From Telopea speciosissima (lineage: Eukaryota > Streptophyta > Magnoliopsida > Proteales > Proteaceae): a DNA stretch of 64,000 nucleotides. A program made the position numbers and the translations under genes. The stretch spans positions 14,955,563 to 15,019,562 of the forward strand of contig NC_057922.1 of assembly GCF_018873765.1 (NCBI RefSeq), read 5' to 3'. How positions within the stretch are numbered: position 1 is the stretch's first letter; each line of letters opens with the position of its first letter. A model generated the notes under the pieces. That model saw only the letters and a program-made list of their open reading frames with translations. It was not told the DNA's origin and ran no database searches. This document shows, piece after piece, positions 35,682 through 48,853 of the stretch.

Positions 35682-37055
35682 ATGGGTAAGTTTCAAGAAG
35701 AGAAGGCTCTTGCAGGTGATCGTTGCCTCAGTAGCCTTGAAGAGCAGATTTCGGTGTTTTACGGTGAAGATTCCGGTGACTTTGATCGGCCTGTCGTAGA
35801 CGATTTCGGTGATTATGAATCCAATGGCAGTGGAGATCATGATTCCACCGAGCGGACCCTGTTCTGGGAATCCAAACAGGACCTGCTTCTGGTAATTAAT
35901 TTATTTTTCTTAAAAAAAGATCTTTTTTTTAAAGAATCAATACTCCTCTACTGTAATCTACAAGAAATGAATTAGTTTTCAGGAAATCTGATAAGTTTTT
36001 ATAATCTTCTTAGCTTAGTTGGATTTCCATTGATTCTGGCTCTCATCTCTGTTTCTTTGTGGAAGATTTTCATCATCTCTGTTTTATTTTCAAAACTTCT
36101 TTCCCAAATTTTTGGTTTAAGTTTCTTTTCAAGGAGGTATTGTCTATTAAAATCTCAATTGAAGCTAAAGGTTGTGTTTTTATTTGGGTATGTGCAGGAA
36201 ATTCTAGAGTATAGTAGCTCAACAGGATCAAAACTACGTGAAGAAGTTAAAAAAGCATTGCAAAGGGCAAGAGAGAGAGAATTGTGTAAATGCAGCAACC
36301 CTAGCTTTAATGGCTGTCCTAAATGCTTCCGGCAAGCGGTCGTCGATCATCTTTCCGATAAGGGACTCAATGCAGCACTCTGCAAATCCAAATGGAAGTC
36401 TAATTCAAAGATCCATGGAGGTAGAAATTCATTACTATTACAATTAGTTACTAAATTATTCACATTTGATGTGGGATTATTTCTTTGGCTCTCGAATATG
36501 ATCTTAATAAGGTCAATTTATTAGCTTCTTAATATGTTTGTCACAAGCAAGAGGGGAATTAATTTCCAATAAGAAAGAGATGGTCCTCATTCATGATTTT
36601 GTTAATAGTTATATCTAATTGATTTTGCAGGAACACATGAGTACATAGATGTAATTTTTAGCAGCAGCAGCAGCTTAGGACATAAGAAGGAATCCAGGTA
36701 CTTAATTGAATTGGATTTCCGGGCTGAATTCGAGATGGGAAAAGCTTGTGATGAATACAGGAATTTGGTAAATCAATTGCCCGAATTTTTCGTTGGTAAA
36801 CTGGAAAAATTAAATGCGATTTTACGTGTTGTATGCGATGCGGCGAAGAGATCTGTGAGCGAAATGAAAATTCATATGGGACCATGGAGAAAGAAAAGAT
36901 TTATGCAGATGAAATGGTCAGCTCCTTATCAAAGATGTTCTTCTTCCAAGAAACAATCCTCTATTGATTCTTCTGTATTGTCAAGGCAGGTTCATATGTC
37001 CATTCCCAAATATTGCCTACAGTTTGCTGCACCTACAGCATTAGAAGTCACCTGA
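35682..37055 (+). CDS. DUF506 (PDDEXK-like family of unknown function) protein
   Basis: Three exons: 35682-35891, 36198-36420 and 36631-37055 (TGA). Junctions are GT-AG and keep frame, giving 285 residues. Exon 1 encodes an acidic, disordered N-terminus (EDSGDFDRPVVDDFGDYE). Exons 2-3 carry the DUF506 domain: a Cys/Asn-rich CKCSNPSFNGCPKCF segment (unusual in its Cys density), LSDKGLNAALCKSKW, EYIDVIF (about 148-154), YLIELDFRAEFE (168-179), LPEFFVGKLEKL, and the C-terminal PWRKKRFMQMKW block. The DFRAEFE area corresponds to the nuclease-like fold core, though catalytic activity has not been shown for the family. Some Arabidopsis members (RXR1-type) act in root-hair growth control and bind calmodulin; whether this applies here is unknown. 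The start follows an A-rich context and is the first Met after the TATA box in this frame. Confidence 0.9.
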
Positions 37056-37929
37056 AATCTTACATTTTCTGATAAAAATCTTGGGCTTCTTCCTTGTGTA
37101 TTTATTTTTACAACTAGTAGTACTATTTAGAAGCCTGTAAAAAGGAAGAAAGAGACGAACTACTAGTAGGGCTTGAAAGTTTTGAAGAAGTTAGAATACA
37201 ACAAATAGATGAGATAAAAAATGAGCCCAAGATGCCCAAGTTTTCTTACAAGGCTATTGAAGGCATCATGTAAGGTTATGTATTTAACTTGAAAAGTTAC
37301 AAAGAAGAGTTTTGTAATGAAATATGCTCTTTTTTGTTTTCATGTCTCTTCTATTTATATTGTTGGGTATTTCTCCTCATTGTCTTTGTAGGAATTACCC
37401 ATAATAACGAACTTGCAAAATGGATCTCTTTATTATAAAGAGATTCGTTGCTCCGTACATGAGTGAGGTGTGTATGCAATTACGTTTAAAACACAGAGTC
37501 GGATCAGCCGAATCGGCCAATTTAGATCAGAATTGGTCAAGACTTAACTGGAAATCACATGACCTGATGATTTATTCAATATTTTCTTAATTGTTCAAAT
37601 TATCACCCAAATTGATCTATTAATTGTGCCATATTGTACACAAGTTTTATAAAATTATAAAAATGTCATTTCATATTTAATGGAAGGGTAATAAAGCTGT
37701 TTGTAACCAACCCGATTACAACATAATCGGACTTTTTTGCCCACCCCGCACAGCTTACCAACATTTAAAGATAGGGTGTATTTTGTAATTTTTCCCTCCT
37801 CTCTCTAAAATGTACTATTTCCTTTTGATATGGGCATTTTTTTAATGTTTTCTCTTAATTACGTTAATTGTGTGATTCTCATATGAATGATATCTTCTTT
37901 GCACAACCATTGATGTGACATGAGAGATT

Positions 37930-38175
37930 CTCCACATTGGCGTCGTGGCAAACCTGTCAGTTGGCAAAAGTGGCTGAGGGTTTCTCTATCCATGAAAGTT
38001 GCTACTCTGAGTCATGTAGCATCAATGGGAATCTCCCATGTGAGAGTCTTGTAAATGCCAAAAGATTTGTGAAGTGTTGTGGGGGGAAAAATAAAGAGAA
38101 AGATTTGCGTATATCTAACCCTCCTCAGACCCTGTTAAACGTGGGAGCCTTGTGCACTGGGTACGATATTTTTTT
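37930..38175 (+). mobile_element. SINE-like or MITE fragment candidate
   Basis: The stretch ends with the phrase gggagccttgtgcactgggt, then acg, followed by a T-rich tail. Similar phrases occur at the 3' ends of some plant SINE-like repeats, and a related version (ccttgtgcactgggtac) occurs at 30622-30638. I did not see clean A and B boxes or a target duplication, so this is tentative. Confidence 0.3.
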
Positions 38176-39739
38176 GTTTTTTGTTTTTTGGTTTTTGTGG
38201 GGGTAGAACATCTCTTATATTATTTGGATGTTTGAGATATTTGTGTTTCTTTTGTATCTAATGACTCTATTGTCACGTCGAGGAATGGGACTAGTTTCCC
38301 ACACTCATTATTGTTGCCGAGGCCTTTAACAAGGGGAACTCTTTTTGGTAGTACGAGGCTTTTCCATCTTGGATGTGGATATAGTTCATAAATATGTGGT
38401 TCAGAAGTCACAACTTTCTCTTTATTTTTTTCCCAATTATTCCATTATCTCTATAAAAAGAAAGGGAGAGAGGGTTGGGCATAAGAGGGCAATCATTATT
38501 TTGATAAACTAGCAGTATGCACTAATCACAGGACTGGACGTAAGAGGATAAGAAAGTCTTTTCCAAAAGGGGAGGAGAGAGGATGACATAGGCTAGAAAC
38601 CTTGGGGCGTACCTAGTTTTTTTTTGAAAAAAAAAAAATGAGGGAGGGTTCCCAAAGATGCCAATGTGGGCTAAGAGAATCTCCCACACCATACCAATGT
38701 TGGTGCGAAGAACAGTATCATCATACAAAACCCACATGACCATGGTATGAAAGAGAAACGATTAAAAAAACCTTATATAAGAATATAACAATACATTGGC
38801 CTCATAGATATTTTTTTCCCCAAATAATATAAGATTCCCCCAACCTACATTGGCATCTGGTTACAAATTCTTTGACACCTTAAAAGATGTCAATGAGAAA
38901 ATCTTACATATAAAAGAGGGGAGAAAGACGGTTGTCAGACTGTGTGCACTATGTTAGGGCTTCTCTGCGTCTATCTCTATCCTCCGTCCTATGAAATAAT
39001 TTACCTCCTTATTGTGGCAGGAGCGAGATATGGGAAAGCGTTATCATTGCATACGTAGCCTAACAATGTTCTTTCTTCTATAAAAGAATGATGATTCTTG
39101 TCTTCAAAAAAAAAGAATGATGATTTTACGAACAAAAAAAAAAAAAAAAAGAATGATGATTTTATTTTTAAATTTTAACATTCTAATCATAATATCTTAG
39201 GTGATAAACATTGTCTAGGCACCGAAGGGTGGGTTTTATGTCTCTCTCGCTCTCATGAAATGATCTTCTTGCCTTTTACGTACGAAATTTTTTTAATGAA
39301 ACAAATAAACTTTAAAAGAAAGAATTAACAAAGTTTGTACAATCCTCAAAAATAACCTTCTTACCTCTGTAGTTTGAGCTTTCTTTGCTAACCAAGCAAC
39401 TACTGACATAAATGTATCATTATCCAAAATCTCGGACCACCGAATCTACAAAAAATCTTTCAAAAAAGTTTTTATGTCCATTAGCATATAGAAGTAGGGT
39501 CATGACCATCGGTTGCCTTCAAAATCCGTTACCATCTGAATCATCTACTTGGAATTGGATCTGATCTCAAGAGACGTTAATCCTAGCTAAATGCCTTGCT
39601 CATTGAAGACCCTAATGGAGACTTGCTACTAATATCGCTTATGTACAAAATTGTTTTGTTGCACTTCCTAGACACTTGCTCAAAGAAGTGAAGAATCGTC
39701 TCCCTATCTTAGGGGGAGAGAGAGAGAGAGAGAGAGATG

Positions 39740-39918
39740 GTTTGGGCAAGAGAATGCTAACCAGTGCAGTAGACAACGAAAGTGCACACAAAGGCATTGG
39801 TTTGAATGTGATTTTCAATTTCACTGAGGCTAAACAATCATTTCACGCACATAGACATTGGTTTGTGTCTAGACACAGAAACTACGATAACCATGCGACC
39901 GATTAACATTCTTTCTCC
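39740..39918. mobile_element. Hairpin MITE related to 19188
   Basis: The left end gggcaagagaatgctaacc and the right end accgattaacattctttctc, then cc, form an imperfect inverted repeat. The left end matches the MITE at 19188-19360. It is short and non-coding. Confidence 0.55.
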
Positions 39919-40559
39919 CAATTTCTTATTGATGTTAGGTAGATATGGAATTATGTATCCCCACACTTGGGATGTGGCCGTGTGGGGCACCCATCTTCAC
40001 TTGCAACTAATAATTTTTTTCTTCTCTTGTCAGCCTTGAAAAGGAGAAGTTAAAGAAAATAAGAAGTTGCAACTCATCAGCGCTAGCCCACATTGACCTC
40101 TATTACGTACATTGTAAAATATGCTTCTGTTTTTTCTGTCAAACGATTTATGATCAAATATTGTATACCTCATTACCCACGTTTTTCTTTTAATAGAAAA
40201 CCACTCATTACTTGTCGTACTAGCACGACTAATTAAGTATCATCTTATCCTCATCAGAATAAATTTTAAATGTTTAATTGATTGGAGAAGCTGATCAGAA
40301 AAAAAGGTTCCCAAGAAACGGATTAGTCATATTAGCCAATTTATATCCGTATTAGCTGACACAGATACCAATACCTGGTCGATACCAAATCACTGAAATA
40401 ATGGATAGAGAGTAATTAAAATGGTCAACATCCATGTTAATATTATTATCTTTGAGGGCAAAAACATCTAATACGATTGATTCAAACACGTACATAATGG
40501 TAGCAGTATCGATTTTAGAACTGGCCAATTTAGAAACGAAAATTTAAAATGATGTAAAT

Positions 40560-40800
40560 GAAAAACGTAAACAAATAATCATACAATCGTACACAAAGAT
40601 TTATCTGATTTGGTGAGATTATCTAAATCCACGGTGAGATAAAATCTATTTCACTATCAATGATGAATGGGTTACAACCGCTCGTCCTCACATCTCTCTT
40701 TAAGTTACAAAGAAGTTACAAAGAATAAGTGCATCTCGCTACAAAAAATGTAGCAAAACCCTAAATAGGTATTCTTGACGGAAATTCCAATTGAGATTGA
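40560..40800. mobile_element. LTR-retrotransposon fragment (probable)
   Basis: The text combines a gatttatctgatttggtgag phrase, tccacggtgagataaaatc, and a ctcgtcctcacatctctctt phrase. This is the wording of many plant Copia long terminal repeats. No paired LTR, primer-binding site or coding region is near, so only a decayed fragment is claimed. Confidence 0.4.
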
Positions 40801-41592
40801 GATTGATGCGAGTTATACCACTGAACTAGAGAATCGTTTGTATCATCTTTCAAATATTTAATCATTTAAATTTGTTTATCAGGAAAAGTAGATACAAAGT
40901 TGTGCTAGTTGGACAAGTAATAAACATCTATCATCATATTAGAAGACTTTTTGTGATTCTAACTTTTAGAGGAAAGTTTTCGAAAAAGAAAAAAGAAAAA
41001 AAAAAAAAAAAAACCTTTTAGGGGAAAGGTTTCCTCCAGGCTCCGACACTCATGTGCAGATTTAGGCGAAGGAGGGAAATATTATGGAAAAATTCATCAA
41101 ATAGAGAGGGTATGTAGAGGAATTTCATGCGAAGGAAAAACAGTAACATGAATGAGGGCCTGCAATTTTAATTTGGTGCTAGCGTCGTGGGGATCTTTTT
41201 CTCTAACCTTTAAATCATAGAAGGCTGTGATCTTCCAATTTTTTAATGTATTAAAGGGTATTGAACTTTGCAATTTTACTGGTCATCATATCTTCAGATC
41301 CTAAGGCTTCTTAACGATTTTTCAGAATTACGTTAACCCATAAATTCAAGTGACAGAATACAATACATCATATCCCTAACAGTCGATACCATGAACTAAA
41401 ACTATGGCACGACCCATTCCGGTGCTCAAATTTCATCCCAGGGGCAAATATGATTGTGGGTGAAAAGTGAGATCATTCTTACCAAAATTACTTTTGTTAG
41501 AGTGATGCTTTATGGATGTGTTTGCCACGATATAGGTTTTGTTTTCCCCTTAATTTAATAAAATGATTTAATATACAAAAAAAAAATATAAG

Positions 41593-41733
41593 GCCAAATG
41601 TTCTTTGTGCCCAGACACAATGGATGGGTGAAATGACCATCCTGCCCCCCCCGGGAATAGATAAAATGGCCGCCTTATGTGTGATGTGTTTGGGCGTAGC
41701 CTGCGCTTCCAGGCAAAGAACAATCGTCCAAAA
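41593..41733. mobile_element. Hairpin MITE related to 20172
   Basis: The left arm ccaaatgttctttgtgccca and the right arm aggcaaagaacaatcg pair imperfectly. The interior has the ccatcctgcccc and gtagcctgcgc words seen in the 20172 copy. Confidence 0.55.
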
Positions 41734-43041
41734 TAAAATTATAAATCATGCAGTACAAAATCTCAATGGTGAGATCAATGTAGATCATCTATAACGTAGA
41801 TCCACCTCACCATCCAAACTTCATAAATCTCCGTACCATAATATATTTTTTTCAAAGGATTAAGTTTCCTTCCACCAATAGAAAACAGTTTATCCATCAT
41901 CCTAGAGTTCACAAACCTCTCCATAGGTTTTAGTATATTCCAAAATACCCTCCGGATACCCTTTCCTGTCATTTTCAAATATGATAAATATTCATTAAAT
42001 GTGATACTAGCACCGTATCATTTAAATTGTATAAACTTATCCTCAAACAATTTTAAATGATTAAGGTTACCCAATGATTAAACATTTGACAGATGTGGCA
42101 AACGGCTCTCTACTTCGAATCCTGACATTTATCTCAATATGATAAAATATTTGTCACATGATTAGAGGTGTCCTTAGAGAACCCTTCTTCCACGTGTCAC
42201 AGATTAGGGTGAATGTTGCCAATAAATGAGGGAAAACTCATATTTAGTTTGTGTTTCGTTGGTTGGAAGATGGTGAACAATGGACAAGTTTCTTGGGGAA
42301 TAATAAAAGGGAATCTGTTTGGATCAAATTTTCATACATCGGAATCGGTTCAATGAATCAGCCATGCAAATCAGAAAAGCTGGTCCCAAAGTTTGATTAT
42401 TCCCAATTCTCAACGAGGTAAATGTAATCAACCAAACATATTCATAGAACTCATTTCTTGGCCATCATCATCTCCTTCCTTGGATAATCAAAAGTGTAGA
42501 AAATGAAGGAATCTTACCCCTCTTGTAGCTTAATTCTACAAGATACATTTGTTTGCTATTTTTATTTTAGGAGAAAGTTTTCCTCCACCGGGCTGAAACG
42601 TTCACCACACCATCCTAAGTTCACAACCTCTAATATCTACGGTGAATGGATTCTCCATTCTCCATTCACTGTGGCTGAAGGAAAACTCAGTCATATTATT
42701 TTAAGGGTCAAATGGTAGTTGGGGGTTTTTTCATTTGTTTTTCCCTTTTTTTATAAAGTAAAAGAAGAACAAGAGAGAATGATGGAATGTACGACTTTCC
42801 ACGATGAAATGCGGAAATGGATTGCATGAGCGGAAACAACGAAAGAGGAGATCAAATTATAACTCTCTTATTAGTAAGAAATTTTCACTGCATAAATATA
42901 TCGAAGTAGCCCAAGATGTGAGAAGTGAATTGTTTAGCTATGAGATCAAATTTTGTCCAGAAAAAAATACAAGTTATATACCAAGATGAAGTGCAGAAGA
43001 GAAATCCCCCCCTACCTTTCCAAATTTAAAGAGAGAGAACA

Positions 43042-46000
43042 TCAAGGGTGTAGGCAGCTGGGGCTATTGAGATCAACCCCAAGCCAGAACAGGTTGATGT
43101 CTTTAGGCTTCTCACTTTTAAGTTTATGTAAATGGCATTGGAAAGGTTGCCAAAGATGAGCAGTCTCATCATCACAGATCACATCCTTTAAATCCACAAG
43201 TTTCATGATAGAAGTAGGCAATTCCCTCAGTCCCAAGCACTGTCTCATGTCCAGCTTTTCCAAACCATGCAACTCACCCATCCCTTCAGGCAGCCTCTCC
43301 ATGCTCAAACACTCTGATATATCAAGAAACCTTAGCTTCTGGAGTTTTTGTATTGTGTTTGGTAACTCTGCCAATCCTGTACAAGCATGGAGCCTTAACA
43401 CCTCTAAATCTCTTATAGATCCAATTCCCTCAGGCATTGCTAATAAATCATGACAGTTGGTTATGCTGAGCTTCTGTAGGTGGACGAGATCGCAGATCCC
43501 TTGGGGCAATTTCACAAGATCATTGCAATAGTCAATGTTGACCTCCACAAGATTTGGCAACATGTATGGGAAATTGAGGTCGTAGCTCCTCAAGGCTTGG
43601 CCAACCTCACACATGAACAATGATATCTTCTGCAAGTCTTTCAATGGCATTCCAATTTCATTTAGGGAAGGGACCACAACCTTTTGTAACCTAACTCTCC
43701 GTAAAGTGGACAAGCAACCAGGTTTAGTCAAATAATTCAGCTGGGTACAGTGGCGGCCACGGTTTATGATGATTAGAACCTTCAGCTTCTCCATTTTCTC
43801 AACAAATGGGGGTAAAGTGTACTTTGTCGCAGAGAAATCCAGAATTAACACCTCAGCTTCAGGAAAATGCATATTGTACCAGTTAGAGGAAGACATTTCA
43901 CCTGCAAACAATGAGCCAGAGATCACGAAGTTGAGAAAAGAAAATACATTGAAGGAGCAGTTTTGTGCACCAGTATGCAGATATAGAAACCTGTTTGGAT
44001 AGAGACAAGGCGAGCATTCTGAAACTGGTGTTCTTCTTTGCTCCATCTCCAGGGAAGGCTCTCTTCTCTTCTTTTCATGATTAATCTTGTACTCTTCTGC
44101 TGGCTTTGGTAGATAGCCAAGTCTCGGAGCAGATCATGCTGGGTAACAAATAGTCCATTCAAGTTACCATCAATCTGTCCTGCATCGCCGCTGATATAGA
44201 AAGACAATTTTTTCTCCTTAGAAAGAGATTTACAGTTGGACACAAATGACAAGAATGCAATGGCAAAAGATCAAGCAAAATAATTGATTAGTGTTCTTTT
44301 ACGAGGTTCACAATGGCATCTCGTTGCAAGTTTTAAAAAAAAAGGGGAAGGGAAGTGAAAGTATTAGTTTAAAAATGAAAAGGCAAATTTTTGTAATCAT
44401 TACTTAACATGATTGTATAACTCCAAATCATTCTAAATCTGGTTATTAAATTTTACTTTAGTTTGTGAACATATCTCTTGGATTTGAAAAGAAAAATAAA
44501 GAATTATCTGAAGGTATAATTACCAAATATAAAGTGTTTTAAGATAAACAATCATGATTACAAAAGTTTGCATTTTCTTTTTAAACTAGTTTTTCTTCCC
44601 TCCCCTTTATTTCCGTCTTGTTCGTGAAAGAGGACACCACACCAGAAGGATTGGAGCAAATCAAAGCTACCCTCATTTGGCTGGGTTTGGTCTCAATGCA
44701 GCAAGACACAGCCAATAAGGCTACACAGCTCTGCAAAAAGTGAATGAGCTACTCAGGAATTGAGCTGGTCCAAACTTCAGAAGGGGTGATTGGATCAGCT
44801 AGTGCTGTAGCATCTTTGTCTTGTCAAGCAAAATGTGACAAGTAAAAATGTCAAGATCGTTTCGCAGACACATCCGTTAACCTGACTGCTTTTGCCCTCC
44901 ACAGTTTTCCACTTTTCCCATGGTTGTCCACTCATTTTAATTTGAGAATTAACGAAAATTTCTCATGCAACCCAATTGAGAGGTTGGAGCTACAGGTAGT
45001 GATGAAATTTCTCCACTTCTGTTTCCCCTTTCCCAACCTTCATAGAGAGAGGAAGAACAACTGGGATTTTCTTCCTCTGTTTCCTCATATTTTGCATTCC
45101 ATCATACTGCAAATCCACTGATCATGGTCATGGTAATTTGGCAATGAGTTTAGCCATCCAAAAATTACTACATCTGGCTTTGCGACTCAATTCAGAAGGC
45201 TTGTTTATTTGGGCTGTAAGGCCTTGTTATTTAATTATTATTAAAACCAGCCAGACCTTTACCCTGAAATATTAACACTATTGTTTTGGACATCTGGTGC
45301 TTTGATCTAAGATTTTCTGTCTTGCTTTCTATTTTGCTGAGAGAACCTATCTTTTACTAGATGCCCCAGTTCCAGCTTGAGGTGCCTCTGTTCTGAACTC
45401 CAAACCCACCTGAATTTCAGGACTCTTTTTCAATTACTGAATAAATTATTCTGTATTGAATCTACAAGAACCATGTTCATCACACCACTATTGAACTCAA
45501 AAAAAAACACACATGAACAATTCATTCCCCTCAGTGCAGCAATTTCCTATCCCCAACAATGGCCACTCCTTTCATGATCTTGGCAAGGAATAATTGAGAA
45601 GATTGAATGAGCTATGATGATAAAAAGCAAAGGATTCTAACAGAAACTGACCATGGAGAGGGATAAGAATCCAATCTAAAATAGCTCACACTTTTTTACT
45701 TCACCCAGTAGATGGGAAACTAATTGAATGTCCGTTGTTCCCTTATGCAAATGCATTTGTTCTTGATTCGTGAAATTCATTTTATTTTATAGTTTAAGTG
45801 AAATTAAATACATTGCTCCTTACTTCGGAGAACTTAATATACTCTATGGAGGGTAAGAAAATTTGGCCAACCGCTATTTCTAACTGGGCTTGGGGAAATT
45901 CAAATTATCCTTGTTTTCCCCTTACTGAAATTTCCTGTGTAACATGTCTTTTATATTTTTCTAGCATCAATGATATTAGGTCATAGTTATGGCAAAGCTC

Positions 46001-48516
46001 TAAGTTCAAAATTAGCTCAACCACCTGTTTTTGCATTCCTTTTTTCTGTAACGTTTCATGGTAAAAAAAACAAAGGCAACATGGAGAGAGGAAGAGAGCT
46101 AGCATACCAACCTGGTAAATTCAATCAGACTAACAAGATTTAGAGTGGAAAGTTCAAGAAGGTTGATGTAAGCATCCACTTCATCTATTCCATAAAGTTC
46201 AACCCAAATATCTATAAGAGATGAAGCGGGGATTCTTTCATCTTCAGGAAAGGAACCCAAGTCCATAAAGCACTCTTGCACCTCCTCAGTCAAGAAATCT
46301 AAGCTGGTAGCAAGACAACTCAGCAAATCACTGTGGGACTTAAAAATGGAGCAACTTGACATCATCCTCTCTTTTTGTTGCCACACTTTGGCAGGTTGCT
46401 GATGCAATGAATGGCCAATCACCTTAAGAGCCAGTGGGAGTCCCTTGCAACCTCTCACTATCTGCAATTTAACAATTTCCAGTAAAATCAGTCATAGCTT
46501 GCAAGGAGCTACTGAAAATTGATAGTATATATGCATCCTGGTGCTGAATGTTAAACTTATTTGCAAACATTATCTATGTATAAAGAATATAGATAAAGCA
46601 CCTTAATTAGAAGCTCCCTGTCAGGCTCCTCATAGTTTAGTTTCTCATTTTGAGGAAATACCGAGTGACAGAAGAGAGCCATGGCATCTGCATCGTTGAG
46701 CATTTTCAAAGAATATTTATAATCAAAGGCCTGACATTGAGTTCTTGAAGTGACTAGAATCTTATAGTTTACTTTTCCAATGAAAAATTTCCGAACAACT
46801 GAGTCCTCCCAAACATCATCAAGAACCAACAGTGTTGGCTCTGTTTCCATCAGCGTCATCAAGTTTCCCAGCTTCAGAATTGCTTCTCCTTCACTTACAA
46901 AATGGGGTACTGGACGTGTTGGAAACATCTGTTCTGATAGTTTCTGTACTATCACCTTAAAGTCGGGTGAACTTGAAACTGTAAGAAAGTATATCTTCTT
47001 GAACCTGCCTATACAACTAGAGCGTAAGACAGTTGCCACTAGGAAAAAACTCAAATTCTTTATAGAGGATAAACAAAGTACTAAAATTCAATTTCTTTAC
47101 AGAGAATAAACAAAGCAGAATCAGGAGAAGACACACTTCAGCTTGTCAGTAAAGCATATGAGTATTTACAGGACAACTAAATAGATAATTTGTTAGGAAT
47201 TAACAACGCAGCAGAAAAATGAGAGGAAATCACACATACAGAACACAATGATTTATGTGGTTCACCCAAGATGGACTATGTCCATTCCTGAATTAGACTG
47301 AGATCAGGCTTCACCAATAACATAATTTGGACAATATAGTGACAATTTTAAGCTCGAAGTAAGGGATCCGTTTCAGACTGGTTTAACCAGTCAAACCTGT
47401 TTGCAGAAAACTATTAGAAAAGTAGACAAAATAGAAAATCAGCTGGTTCACACAGTTTGCAATAATAAAAAAAAATGTTGTTAACTACTCAGGTAGAGGT
47501 GGTTTTGATCGTTGTCTGTTTCTGGCCAGCTTGATTCATCCCTTCCTGTCCAGCCCAATTTTTTAAAATAATATGTTCCCTTCCTCAACATCCACTTCAA
47601 TTTACACCATTTATCAAAAGTTTTGATTTTATATACAAATAAGTTTTAAATGCATCCACCAGAATGGCTAAAACTATTGGGAATTCCATCCAAAAGAATC
47701 GCTTACAGCAGAAGAAGACTATTAACAAAGATAAAATAAACAAATTCCATCTAACAGAGGTAACTCATAGACAGTTTTTAAATGCATATAACAAAAAATA
47801 AAGCTGAACGAAAGTTGCAGGATCAGAAAGAGAAATGAGAAACAAGAAAAGAAAAAAGAAAAAAAACGATTTGGGTTTCAGAATAGCATACTTGACACAT
47901 CTCTGTCTCGGCAAAGCACGGAAGCCAACGTGGTCTTCCCACAACCTCCAGGAGCACACAACCCAAGAACCCTCACATCATCTCTAAACAGCAGCATCTT
48001 CAATTCCTTCAGAGGAACATCTAATCCAAAAGTCATGTCCGGTATCTCAGGCGCAGCAGAGAATGAATCCTCCACTCTCCTCATACTCATCCTATCGAAA
48101 TTCCTCATCATCTCCCCCATTTCTACCAGAATCTGTTTACAGCCAAGCCAGATATCCGCCGGCACTTCCATTTTGAAGAACCGCCGTAAATTCTTATCAA
48201 ATTTGAGGATTTTCTTCGAATACCTTAACCTCTTGAAGTAGTTCCAAGATGGGACGGTCCAACACTTTATTACAAGCTCTTTCCCATTCTCTAACTCTGC
48301 CTTCAATCTTTCGATATCTGATCTAGGGCGATCTGTTAACACAGCATTCAAACGACGCACTTCATTGATCACAGGTGTGATGCTTTCGAGAGTTAATTGA
48401 AGCTTTTCAAGATAAGTTTTGAAATGAATGGCCTTATTCATGTTAACTATGATGAATCTCAGCAACTCTTGCGCTGGAGCACCCAGAAGAATTCCTATTG
48501 CAGTTTGCGAAGCCAT
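43042..48516 (-). CDS. RPW8-NB-LRR helper immune receptor, NRG1 type (paralogue 1)
   Basis: Five exons on the minus strand: 48516-47892, 47008-46602, 46461-46112, 44190-43991 and 43901-43042 (TGA). Phases 1-0-2-1 join cleanly to 813 residues, close to the roughly 815 of known NRG1 proteins. Domain order: RPW8-like four-helix region (about 1-150), NB-ARC (about 165-480), LRR (about 530-813). NB motifs: P-loop APGGCGKTT (188-196), kinase-2 LLVLDDVW (268-275), RNBS-B ILVTSR, GLPLALK (about 351), RNBS-D CFMDLGSFPED (408 on), and QHD (478-480) in place of MHD, usual for this class. The LRRs follow LPxxIxxLxxLxxLxIxxC spacing. The P-loop and CFMDLGSFPED wording favour NRG1 over ADR1. Known role: helper downstream of TIR-type sensors with EDS1-SAG101, forming a calcium channel at the plasma membrane; here by homology. 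No break is seen. Intron 3 (1921 bp) is far longer than in the paralogue. The donor of exon 3 (AG|gttggt) is weak. Confidence 0.92.
44191..46111 (-). other. Intron 3 of NRG1-type paralogue 1, expanded
   Basis: 1921 bp against 553 bp in the paralogue. It has AT-rich unique-looking sequence and no recognisable coding exon. The extra 1.4 kb was either inserted here or lost from the paralogue. I could not find clear transposon ends. Confidence 0.6.
47190..47325. mobile_element. LTR-like insert in intron 1 of NRG1-type paralogue 1
   Basis: The two paralogues' first introns align by eye on both sides (gagtattta..gacaa and ataatttggacaa/ataattcggacaa). Paralogue 1 carries about 135 extra bases between them, starting near tgttaggaattaac and containing gatttatgtggttcaccc, wording typical of plant Copia LTRs. 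Ends are approximate. Confidence 0.4.
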
Positions 48517-48553
48517 CTTGGATACCTAAAGCCCAGAGTTTGGGGGTTTTAAA

Positions 48554-48564
48554 GCCATATATTT
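48554..48564 (-). promoter_or_regulatory. Possible TATA box of NRG1-type paralogue 1
   Basis: On the minus strand aaatatatggc lies about 40 bases upstream of the ATG at 48516. It would leave a very short 5' UTR, so it may not be the real core promoter. Confidence 0.3.
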
Positions 48565-48853
48565 TTTTTCAAGTTAAAATGGAAGCTCATGACCCATAAC
48601 AGCTTCAATGAAGTTTCACGGAAAGCCAAACCTACAGAACTGTAGAGAAATTCCCGCCAAAAGTTAGGCTTGAACGCGCAAGAATGAGCGAAGAGAAACA
48701 TTGACGTGTCGGCGAACCTTCTCGTGTTCTCCGGTCTGGTATTTGTAAAAGCGAAAGACCCCATCCGGGAAATTGCCAAGCGACGTACGGACAATTCAGT
48801 CTTACGAGAATGTTTTTCCTTAAGCCCCGTTTGGTTGGTTCAAGAGTTAAGAC

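Larger units (their letters stand above)
37056..43041. other. Intergenic region with repeats, no gene
   Basis: About 6 kb. The first 300 bases should be the DUF506 3' UTR. At 37930-38175 there is a SINE-like candidate (listed). At 40560-40800 there is LTR-like text (listed). MITEs lie at 39740 and 41593. (GA)n occurs at 39716-39736. Poly-A tracts are at 39134 and 40985-41015. Region 41740-43041 is AT-rich with short open frames only. Confidence 0.55.
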
